Below are positions 35,701 to 47,700 of a stretch of 64,000 nt of DNA, one piece after another; within the stretch, counting starts at the first letter, position 1, and each line of letters starts with the position of its first letter. The notes under the pieces were generated by a model. The model did no database searches, was not told where the DNA came from, and saw nothing but the letters and a program-made list of their open reading frames with translations. Source of the DNA: Dirofilaria immitis (lineage: Eukaryota; Nematoda; Chromadorea; Rhabditida; Onchocercidae); NCBI GenBank assembly GCA_024305405.1, contig JAKNDB010000109.1, forward strand, positions 3,038,001-3,102,000. Direction: 5' to 3'. A program made the translations under genes and the position numbers.

Positions 35701-38700
35701 TTTTCGATAATCTCTTTATCCGATATAATATCTTCGAACGGTTTTCTTTCAGTTTCTTCTAAATCTTCTGTTCTAGTTAAATGATCTACAGTTTCTTTTG
35801 ATTCTGTCCAAGCTTCTACATGTTCTGCTTTTGCAGCCGATTCTGTAGGTATTGACGCACCGTATTTTTCGATAATCTCTTTATCCGATATAATATCTTC
35901 GAACGGTTTTCTTCCAGTTTCTTCTAAATCTTCTGTTCTAGTTAAATGATCCTGAACATCCTTTGACTTTATCCAAGCTTCAACATGTTCTACTTTTGTA
36001 GTTGGTTTTATGGATATTATAGCACCGTATTTCTCAGGAGTCTCTTCGTATGATATAATATCTTCGAACGGTTTTCTTTCAGTTTCTTCTAAATCTTCTG
36101 TTCTAGTTAAATGATCTACAGTTTCTTTTGATTCTGTCCAAGCTTCTAGATGTTCTACTTTTGTAGTTGGTTGTATGGATATTATAGCACCGTATTTCTC
36201 GCGAATGTCTTTGCCCGGTTTAGTATCTTCAAACAGTTTTGTTTCAGTTTCTTCTAAATCTTCCGTTCTAGTTAGTTGATCAGCTACTGCAGTTGCTATT
36301 ACTCCAGGAACGGCGAGGGTGGAAATTTCGCTTATTGAAATTATATCATCTTTTTTATCGAAATAAAAACGTCCAGTTTGGAAAATTTCGTTGCTTTCAT
36401 GGTTGCCACTGATTACATTTTCATTCTGTCTCAGATTTCCTTCGTTTGCAGTTTCAGGTGTTCTCAGATCTGAATAAATATCTGATGTTTCGATAGCATT
36501 ATTTTGACTTCTTGTTCATATTCTGTTGAAACAAATGTTTTCTTACATTATTGTTTTATTTGCTTTATGTGGTTTTGACTTTAGCTTCTTCCAGGTTTCC
36601 TGATCTAAGAGGTTGTAATTATTGTTTCGTACTATTATTTTCTGTTTTTTCATGACTTCCAGCGACAATATACCTAAAAATCTTTTTGCTGGACAAGTAT
36701 TTCATTTTGGAAAGTTTTCTCTCTTTTCTCTTAATGTCCTCTTTTTCTAAAATGTTGTATTCCTGAAAATGCTTTGATAGTTTGGATTTTTCACCTAATG
36801 TATGTTTGTGCCTATGCTCACTTACTATCTGTACTGTTTGTATTTTCATCGAATCTCAATCTATAACATCAGATGTTTCTAGAGCATCCTTTCTACTGCC
36901 TATTTTCCCGTCTTCCAGATGTTTTACCATATCCTCAATATCTTCTTTAGCTAGCCTTTTTCGATTCCAATTCATCCATTGTTTATCTTTTTATCTTCCT
37001 TTCTTTCCTTTAATACAACTCCACTTCCTGATAGTTGCTGTTGCTTATTTCAAATTTCTTTTTTTCTACACATTCTTTCAACTGCTACTGTAAAATTTCG
37101 ACAGTATCCCTTTTGGTTCTCTTATGCTCGGCACTTAGCTCTCCTTTTAAGCTCTTCTCCAACATCTCGTAGTTTTCCTTCCAGCAGATGCTAAACTTAC
37201 TGCTCTTTCTATGATATCAAGAAGAATGGTGGAGCTAAGAAATGTTTTTCATGGATCTTCAACATCATTAGCAAAAATGGACATGCCTTCTTTCCTTTTT
37301 CAGGCATCCTTTATTCAGGCAACATCTGATCTTTAAATAAATGATTATGTATAGAATATTTTCTATACTCTTTTTTTCGCCCCACTGCTTGTTGCTTCCA
37401 AAGTATTATATGCTTTTCCGTTGTTTTGATCCCAGTATTTTAAAAATCGCACTCATTTCATACTCTTCACTTGCGAAGCCCTCTAAAGCTCTGTTACAAG
37501 ATATGTCCACATTCTCAACATCAAGGTCCAAATCCAAACTTGCTTCGTTCAGGTACTCAATATTTACAACGGCATCCTTTATTCCGTTTGTTTCTTTCCC
37601 ATTCTCCATCTTCCATGCTCTTCTTTTGCATCCACTCACCAAATGGAAAAGCAGCATCAAAAATAGCAGTAATATTTTTACTTTTACCCTTAGTGTGTGA
37701 AAGTTCATTCACATCTTTACACGAACTGTCTCGATTACGTAGAGAAATGATTCCATATCCATCATCACTATTAACTTTTGATTCCCCTTATTTTCTTTTG
37801 TGTTTTTATTTCTCTATGCAGCAACTGATGAAGATCTTGCAGTCTTTGTAAACTTCCAACGTCCTTTTGAATTTTTTGATATCTCTTCTATATTTCCTGA
37901 CCAACTTCAACAACTTTTTCGAACTGTCTATTACTGATCTTTTTCCTTCAGGTTCAATTCGCTCTAAAGATTTAAAGTAACTTACCATTCTTCTTCCGTT
38001 TTAACTGTCGATTTCGGAATATACAACACATATTAAAATTTCTTGCACTGATTTCTCTGGCTATTTTGTTTGAAGTGAAGGAAATTCTTTCAGGTTAATA
38101 GGCTTCTCCATTATGGTTTGCACGCTTTTAAAGTACCATTCTTCCGTTTTAACTGTCAATTCGGGATATTCCCGGATTTGTTTATGTTGTTTTCCTCATT
38201 GTACTAAGACATGAAATGAACTACTGAAATGTAATTTTTCTCTATAATATTTTTTTCCTGTTGTTTCGCGTCGTGAAAAACTTTCATCTTTTCTGATTTT
38301 AGCGAGCTAGTCTCTTTCTAACAACTATTTATTGTAAGTTGTGAAAATTTGCTTAGAATTTTTCTATTTTCTCCACTTCGTTTTCCAAACACCCTACAAT
38401 GGTTTGTTGCAGTTTCATATTTCTTCTATCTCTTTACTTTCGTTACTGAGACTTTATAGAATCCACTTCAACTTTCTTGTTTTAATTGCTTACACTTGCA
38501 ATCCATCGTAATTAAGTACACATAGATGTTACATTCGATCTTTTTCTAGCCCTACCTTTTTCGAAATGAATTCACCGATGACACACTTCTTGGAAAAATG
38601 TAAGATTGCATCACATCATCTATTTTTTCAGATTCTGATCCAAATATAGCTTTAGATAGGTTAGATATGGTTCTGACGGAATCTTTCATCTGAAGAACTC

Positions 38701-41700
38701 TTCTTTCCAGTCGGTCGTGTACTTTTTCCTTTTCCATAATGTTCTCGTATTTTCCGCTTCTGTCTTTATGTCTGTTATCTCTAGTTAACAGTGACTCCTC
38801 CTGCCACTTTATATGGACTGTTTTTTTATTCTTGAAATCAGTATCGGTATTTGACAAATATTCAGAAACAGTTCCATTAGTAATGTCTCTTTTCTGTTTC
38901 ACCTTTTTCTTTTTCATCTTTCGGAATTTTCATAACAGCAGCAGCAGTCCAATAACAACGATTACTGCTGATGCATGATTACTACCATACTGGACACACT
39001 ATCTTTCTAATTGGCCTTCGTAATTTCTTACGCAAGTGAATTTACTGCCTTTTCAAATTGCAAATTTTATCAAAATTTTCAATTTTTTTTTCTTTGGCTA
39101 GTACTTTTCAGTTCTTCAGACGAAGCCAATGCGCATAATTCGGATATAAGTATTGTTTCTTCAATTTCTACTTCTAATTCCTTCTTGCATACAGATCTTC
39201 TCCCGTCCTCAGCTTTATGAATTGCTATACCTTCTCTTGGATAAAATTTTCTATACGTTCGATCTGGATGTTCGTATTCTTGTATACGGTAACTTCTATA
39301 TTTTCCGTTGGGAGATGTTTTTTTTGGTAGAGAAAATTTCATATCCTCTACTTCTCGATGTATGAGTATTTCAGCACCCTCAAAATCAATCTTTTAGTTT
39401 CCACTGAATCTTCTTGTTCCTTGTGACATTAAATCTCTGATTTTAGAAAACATTTGCTTTTTAATGATGTTTCAATAAGGAATTGATTTTTCGACGGATA
39501 TATTTTTTCGAAATCATTTTTGCAAACGTTGTTTCCCACTGAATAACAGCAGAAGTCATCTACACTATCGGAAGGATAACAATTCAAGACAACTTGTCTA
39601 GTAAACGAATTTTTATGCAGAGAATTGTCAAAAAACGTATGTGAAACATGAGGATAGTTCTCATAAAAGGGCGATATGACGAAGACAACAGATAAATGCT
39701 TGGTAAATTAACTAATAAACCTAGTAAAGAACTAATGATCACTCTGAAACCAATTTCGAGTAAGAGATAGAAGAGCTCACGCCAAAAAAGATAGAAGCTT
39801 GTGAAAAAAGAAAAAAGAATGGTACTAACTTTGATATTGTAATGCAATTAGAAATCAAAAACGAAAAGAAGCCGATAGGAGCTGCATGAGGTCAAAATAG
39901 GGTCACTTGAAAGAGAAGATCTGGTGCCAGAATAAGCAGATTATAAAAATTACTGCCGAGTAACAGACGACAAATGTTCAGATAATCAAACCACAAGAAT
40001 GGTAAAAATCCAACTATGAATTAGCTGTAGATCAGCATTTGTTATACATTCCATCTTCAGCTTTCTCCAACATATTTGCTTTTTAAGCAAGCCATTTCCC
40101 GTGGCAGTAACTTTCTGCTCTGTGAATGACAACTGTTTTAATTCACCGATTCTGTACGGCATTCTATTCTTCCCTGATTGTTACAGTTTTACAATCTCTC
40201 CCTTTATATCTTCAATTAATTCATTAAAAAGCTGTAGATTTCTTCATAGGCTTCTCCAGTAATGTATCAGCGATATTCAATTTACCAACCAGTGGTATTT
40301 TAATTTTGCTCATTTCTTTACGAGATGATAGAATAATTACTTCGGGTTTACTAATTTTTTTCTTCAAGAAATCTAGTTGTCTTTCAATATCAAATGTTAC
40401 TGTAGATGCGTCATCACTTAACTCATTAGTTAGTTATTTTTTATCACGTTAGAATATGTATCGGCTTTCTCAGTTAATTCTTCACAGCGTTCATTTCTCT
40501 TGAATTTTGGTTTTTATAGAAGTCCTGCAGCATACTGTAGTATTTGTATTTTATCCTTCACTGTTCGCTTTCAGGAAGAATGTTTTCTAGTCCGAAGTGC
40601 TCTTCAATTGGGGCTAATATTTTCCACGTAGTACTTTCGGAATCTAGTGTCATCCCTGTTTTTCCGTGCTACAGAAATACTTCCTTTTGAGTGGAATTCT
40701 TTTTCCCGTGACTTCAGTTTGCCTTGCAAGATACTCTTTATTAACCGTATATATTTTTTTCTCATCATCATTTTCCCATCTTTCAACTGCATGGACTTCA
40801 GAATTTGTTTCTTGGTCCCTTGCTGTGTTAGTATTTTTGCAAATCTTTTAATTTGTTAGATTTATCTAGCTGCGTTAATATCTGTTGCAAATCAATTCCT
40901 AAAAGAATTTTTCCTTGAATTTTTGTACCACTCCCACCTCAACTATTTTCTAAAATCGTCTTTGCATGATCATATCCAATTCATTAGAAAGACTAGTGCT
41001 TTGTTCTTGTCCCACTTAGCCAATGCTAGCCTTTCTATATTTTATGTTTTTATCCTCACTTTTCGCTCTTTCTAAACCCTCTCTTTTCGCCGTGTCGCTA
41101 TGTTCAGCAAGCATGTGTTTTTGCGCAGCTATTCTATCTAATAACACTTATATTTTTGGACATCACATCTGTCCTTATGAGAATTTATTATACTCATAGT
41201 AAGTCCTGCTTTGTACTTTTGCCACCTCATTTAAATGACCGATTGTCTTTTCAATTTGAGCAAATAAAAATAACTTGCCAGTCTTTCTCACATCGAATTG
41301 ATCACTTTCCGACTTACAAGATACTGCTTTCGGTTCATCATGAGATTCATTAGGCCCTTCTCGAAAAGGACTGTGCCTCTCATGTTTTGGAGCTTTCACT
41401 AACTCTGGTAGATTATCTGATTTACGACTTGATGCAAGTTGATTATCCGTTGATAATGTTTCGAATATAGCAATACGATTCTTGACCGACCCTATTGTGT
41501 CGCTCGGGATTAGTCCTGAAAGAATTTGTACTTAAGTTTGAGTAATTTTTGTCGCTAATTAGTAAGAACATCTTTTAGTTTAAATAACGACATAGAACGA
41601 GCAAAAGGAAAGGAATCCGGTGAACAACGTTCAATTAACTAACATAGCAAGTATGTCTTGAAATGAAGTCGAAAGAGTTCTAAACACGTGGAAACCGCTA

Positions 41701-44700
41701 ATTGGAATCTCCCAGTTGAATACATCGATTCGGATAAAATAATTCGGCACTTGCAATATCATGAATTTTGTATTTTTCATGATTCAAACGGACAGTACAG
41801 TATTTTAAGTGTTTACATAAGGAATAAACACTAACAGGCAATTCCGAGCTCTCGCACAAATTTTCATCAAATCCGTCCATTTAAAACTCTTCAAGATGTC
41901 CTCATCTCAGACAAGGTAAATGTCATCGGTCTTGATTCAAACGCGTATGCAAATGATAATATAGCATTGATTCTATGGCCATAAGTCCACACGTTTTGTA
42001 TCGGTGGATCTATATTTTTATTCATTCGTCTGTTACAACTATAAATACCATTTGGAATGCTTCAAATTTATCAAATCGAAAAAACGGCTTTAAAAATTAA
42101 TAAAACATGTGTTTTTTGATAGTGTTACCAATGTCGTCTTTATGAAATCTGACTAGAGCAGCTTATGTTGTAGGGGAACAATGATCCTATAACACCAAAA
42201 TAGTGTAACCATGTTCCCGAAAGCTTCAGGCACGCTGAGAAAAGGGACTGAAAGACAATTTAGCCAGCAGGTAAATGATACGAAAAAATTTACCAACAGG
42301 TGCAAGGATTAACTACACTTCGGGTAGGAGTTAAGACGGAGAGTGGAATAATGGAGAATAGGCATAAGCGCGACAACTGGTTCTCATAAAGAACTTCTCC
42401 TTTTCTGAAGAGGGAGATCAAATAGATGGTGAACAAATAAAAATGATCTTTTATTCGATAAAACGAGCTAAATATTTCCATGAAATGAATTTCACACTCG
42501 GTTCCTCATTACAGTTCAGAAGAATTTTATATTAATTGTGCCTTTCGGAGAACCCGACTATCCTAAAGAAAAATAAGAGAAATCCGATTAATAATATGGC
42601 AACGATAACTCAATCTCTGCAGTATTAGGTCTGTCTGATTAAAAATCCCCAGTTATTTCTCTTTTCATTTTCTTTCTTCAACTCCAAAAAAGGAACTAGG
42701 CTAAGCTTGCATGCGATTCAAATCCGCAAACTATGAAGTATTGCTTATCGAAAAAAAAACTATTCAAAGCCTATTTCATCTGACCACTATGTACGCAGCT
42801 TATATCCTTATCATTCAGACATTAGAGTCGGCTTCATCTAGAAGTAGCTGTAAATTTTCTCTCTACCACTTGAAAATGCATTTCTGATGTTTTTAACAGG
42901 AAACAACGGATCTCAAGCTTATGAAGAGTTACAAATGACGCAAATACCACAGTTTTACCCCAAAAGCTTGGTGATTTAGATATGTACCTTTACTATGAAA
43001 ATCTTTTAATAGACGTAGCATAACTGTTGTTTTCTACACAATCCCCATCTTTTATTTCTAGTGACCCGTCCCCAAAACTCCGAATAGTTCCTGTATAAGA
43101 TGACACCAAAAAGTAACTGCACTCCAGGAGTATCCGGATTCATATTAACAAAAATGTAGACTGGATTCTTTTTCAATGCTGATAAGCAAATCCCACATAA
43201 ACGCATCAATTCTCAAATCGCTTCGCTAGTTTTTTCTTAATGTAATATGCGAAGAGTGAGACAACGTGTTGGGAAATCAAACTGGTCAGCAGAAGTGGCC
43301 AAATCACTTCCGAGATAACGGCCAAATTATTCCAATTCCCACCTCCTACTATTTACTCAAGTGAAAGCTTGTCTCAACATGAACACAATTTTCTAATATG
43401 AGATTATTCAACAACGTTTCATTTCAACCTCTAGACGAAATTTAGCCAACAACCAAAAATATGTAGTAGTAATAAGAGCAGGCAAAGTAGCAATAGCAAA
43501 GGTGATGTTTGTGAGGATTAAAATGCAAAGGAAAATAAACGACAGGAAGAGACAGAAAAGTTTGTTTCCTGAAGATTCAAAAAATGACAAAAAAGCACTG
43601 GCTGCAACAGCTATTACGAAATGACAAACATGCGCCTGAATAGCTACAAGAAAGGTATATGAGGGATAATTGCTGTATTAAATTTTAGATTAGACTCACG
43701 GCTCATGATTCAAACAATATGATTTTGAAGACTGCTCTGGGATTCGAGATGGTGCCGAATGATACAACGCCAGTACTAATACTCTTCCTCTATCGCTTGT
43801 TTGCTTGCTTCTCTTTGTCACTACCTCTTTATTTTTTCCTCCTTTTCCGCTTGTCTACCAACAAAAATATTTCAAACCCACGGTTTCCAGCACAAAATTT
43901 AATAACGGGATTTCATGATATCAGCCTATGACTTCTAATGGATCGTACGAACAGTATGAGTACGTGATAACAATGACAGAGTATTAAAAGTAGTGCTAAG
44001 ACAAGCAAACAGACAAGAAAACGAAAAATAATTGCAATGTGTACAGCCAATGCTCGTTGAAAGGCTACGGTTCCATTATTTTCCTTGTTGCTGCTTGTTT
44101 GAATCCAACTTCTGCTGCTGTTTAATAATTGGTACCAAATGTATATGCTGGTCATCAGGATCCACGCTGCCCGAGTACACCTGCTCGTTCACTTTCAATC
44201 GTATCAAATCTCCTGAATGAAGACGAAAAGGAAGTGTGAAAGAAGCATCGAGTGAAAAGGACATAGCACCAACCAATAAACCAGTAACACCAACATGTCC
44301 CAAAATAAATCCATTCTTCAGTAAAATGAAAACGTCAGAAGTTGTTGTAATGAATGTCATCGACTCACCGTAATAATAATAAAAGTTCAAAAATGAAACA
44401 AAAGCATATAAGACCTATCGACTGAAAGGCTACAGCTTAAACAACGCTGAAAACAAATATAACCCAAGCAAAATGACTACAACGATAAACATCACAAAAA
44501 CAAACAAACGAAAGTAAGTCCATTTCGAATAAACACTAAAATTTGCATAACGAAAAGGGTGCACTCCCGCATACATGCAGCAATAGTAAAAGTTATATCA
44601 CTAGAAAGCTGGCATATTGCAAGATGTTCCACACAAATTTTTTTCATCTTTTACTCACCCGCATTCGATTCCGTCTTCTCTCCTGCAACACATTTTCAAC

Positions 44701-47700
44701 AGTTCAATAGAAATAACGGCAATACTAATATCACTGCACTACTAATGAGAAATGTATATATATATATCGTTAACTCATATCTAAATTTTCCACTACCAAT
44801 AATTTTATCCTTTTTAAAAAAACAAGTCTGCTAGCGACTAGAACCAAAACGCATCTGATTCGAAATGAATTTTCTCTTATAATTAATGACAAACTGTTTC
44901 CGTTATATTTTAGACATTTATAAACTAGTAATGCTAGAAAACAATATATTGGCAATATAGAAATCAAATAAATCCTAAGTTTCAAGCAAATTTTGCTAAA
45001 GATGGTAGATGGCCTAAAATTCTTTGCAGTGCCTAATTTTTGTATTTAAAATGTATAGATGTACACTATTTCTTGACATATGACTCATACTTTGCGAGAA
45101 GTAAAAATCTGTAGCAACTGATTTCGAATGAAAGAAATTAAAACTAAGAAAGAAAATCCCGTTAACATAAATTTATCACCACGCAACAAGCATTTATGAT
45201 TCTGGCCGGATGACAAATTAATGGAATTACTCCGTGTTAAGGCAGTTTCAATAGCTAGCAAAGCTTTTAAAAATGGCATAAAATCCTAAAGAATCAATGA
45301 ACATTCATTCATTCATTCATTTTAGATGGAAATATGAGAACTACTTCACTGAAAAAGTTGTTTATCAACCTGGAAGTGTTGTCCTTGTCGTAGTTATAAA
45401 GCGCGTCATCTTCTTTGACACAACCACAGAACCGTCATCATTTGCAAAGCCTTCTGCCACAGTTTCATGCTTCTGATCAGTTACTTAAAATTTAAGAGAT
45501 TTATTTAACAGCCGTTGGATATAAATTTCATTTTTATCCAAAAGACTATAATGAAGAAACTCTCTGCATTGTTCTCATTTCTGCTTTCTCCTCCCAGATC
45601 AGGAATATATCCGATTTACATGCAAAAAAAAAAAAAGAACTGCTTATGAAAAATGCCTCTGTCACACATTTCTTTCCAGTCAACATACAGTTACTAACTA
45701 ATGTTGATACAATAGAGTAATAGAGCAAGACAAGTTCTTTATTAAAAAGAAGAATTAAATATATGATGAATTCTATGAAGGCAAACTAAAAGCACATTGC
45801 CAAAAATTTATGGTATTATCAAGAATACAATGGAAAAATGTTGACCTGTTCGAGTGTTCGGTTCTGCAGAAGATAGTGGAGTTTCTGGTATACCTGAAAT
45901 GCTATCCGGTGATAAATAATAAGCAAGGAAGGTTCAAACTGCAAAGTGAAGAAAATAAATGAAAAAAATATTAATTGATATTAAAGTACATTCACATAAA
46001 AACAAATCTGACTCATGTTTGATATAAGTTGTTGCTGCAATTGGTGCACTATTGCCGCATCGAGACCTTCCATGCCAGGTGTCTCTGTTTCAAAAACAGA
46101 TTTTGTGGTAGTGACATGTTGGGAGGAATTAACACGAATCTGAATATCAGAATTGGATGATGCTGAAGCAAGTACTTTGGAGATAACATTTGAAGCAGTC
46201 GTATCTGGAGGACAAACAGCCCCAGCAGCGCGTAATTCCTCCTCAAGATCCTGCAAGCGATGAACTGCAGCTGCATGTCGATCAGGGTCGCTCATTTTTA
46301 GCGAGCTCAAAGTGAAGAGCAAACGGCCTATGACTGACTCAACAGATTGTTCCATTCCACCGAACTCCTCCTCATTTCCACAGGCTTCGATCATTATTGC
46401 TGCACCGCTAGGACTTACAAATTGCACATACACTTTACATCCGGGTTCGTGATCTCCGGAGAGGAATGTAGAAGCAGGTGATGCAGATCGTTTGCGCTCA
46501 AACAAATCATTAGAAGCAATTAGCTTCATACCAGTATCTTGCTCATGCTTCGATTCTAGCTGAAGCTCAGTCTGTGGACCCACTTCTGTGGTTACTGTAT
46601 TTTCCCACTCCTGCATCGTACGTATGATTTCCTCACTCATACTTCCACTCTGAATTGCAGTGGTCAATAACGAAGCTCGAGCAATGCCACCTGATTCATC
46701 GGTGGTTTGCTCAGGTTCGGGTGATATCTCTTCTTCAGCACCAAATTTTATAACAGAATCTATATGATGAAAAGAAAAGCTGGTGTCTAAGCGATGACAA
46801 TCCAGCACAACACCGTTAACAACAATGCCAGAATCTGTAATCCCGACGAGGATTAGGCTATGTGTGGCCACCTCAGAAGCGGACATCGTTCATCACTAAA
46901 AGGATTAGAACAAAAAGTTTTGGGGAGAAGAAGAGTAGACAAGAGTCAGCTGTTGTGCTTGATGTGTCCCTGTTAGATACTGGAGCAAATTTATCAAGAG
47001 TAGCAGTTACAGACTACAGCAAAAACAAAAAGTGAATGGACGATGGAAAACGCTTTAACAATATGGGAAGCCCAAACAGCATTCAAATTATTGCTTTGAA
47101 AAATTTCATTAAATATTAGCAACATAGGCATGTGCGAGATTGCGATTTAAATCAATTTGTGGATCCAGATTATTCATGAACGCTTTGCCCTTTGGCCTCT
47201 TCATCAGTTCGCCTTTCCTCCATTACGTCTGAAAAATCAACGGCATCATGTGCTACTGCTACTATTGCTGCACTGATGTTTGTATTCTGCTGCACACTTT
47301 GTCTCCATACCTGTTTCCGAACGAATTCAAAACAACTCTCTCTTCCAATGCCTCATTGATCACAATCTCGCAAGTGATTAATTCAAATAATACAGAAATA
47401 ATATGCAAAACAGCTGACTCAAACTGACCTCCCAGAATTCTTCGCCCTTCCTCCTATCACTATAGAACAGATACATAAGCAGCTACCACGATAAGGATTG
47501 TTGAAAGCACAAAGAGCAACGCTGCCATCAACAACAGTGTTAACAGATTAACTCTGATAGTATCACAGGAAATATTTGGTTAGCAATAGTGCAAGCAATG
47601 GAAGAAAGAGCTGTACAGATAATGACCAGTATCTTCCCTCGATTTTATATCAACTTCCGCACCCTTCTCTCTAATATATGCGAAAGCGTGTGCAGCAGGC

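Noticed and set aside
24830..36290. CRISPR-like array or satellite DNA
   Set aside because: The period is 55 codons, the frame is kept across nearly all units and substitutions follow protein modules, so this is coding repeat within unc-44.
39584..39847. 87-codon hydrophobic - strand ORF
   Set aside because: Low-complexity Phe/Leu/Ser frame inside a probable intron, unlike the charged giant region on both sides.
41698..41880. 60-codon - strand ORF just upstream of the giant-region acceptor
   Set aside because: Ends in a stop before the acceptor and has no donor that fits; probably intronic chance ORF.
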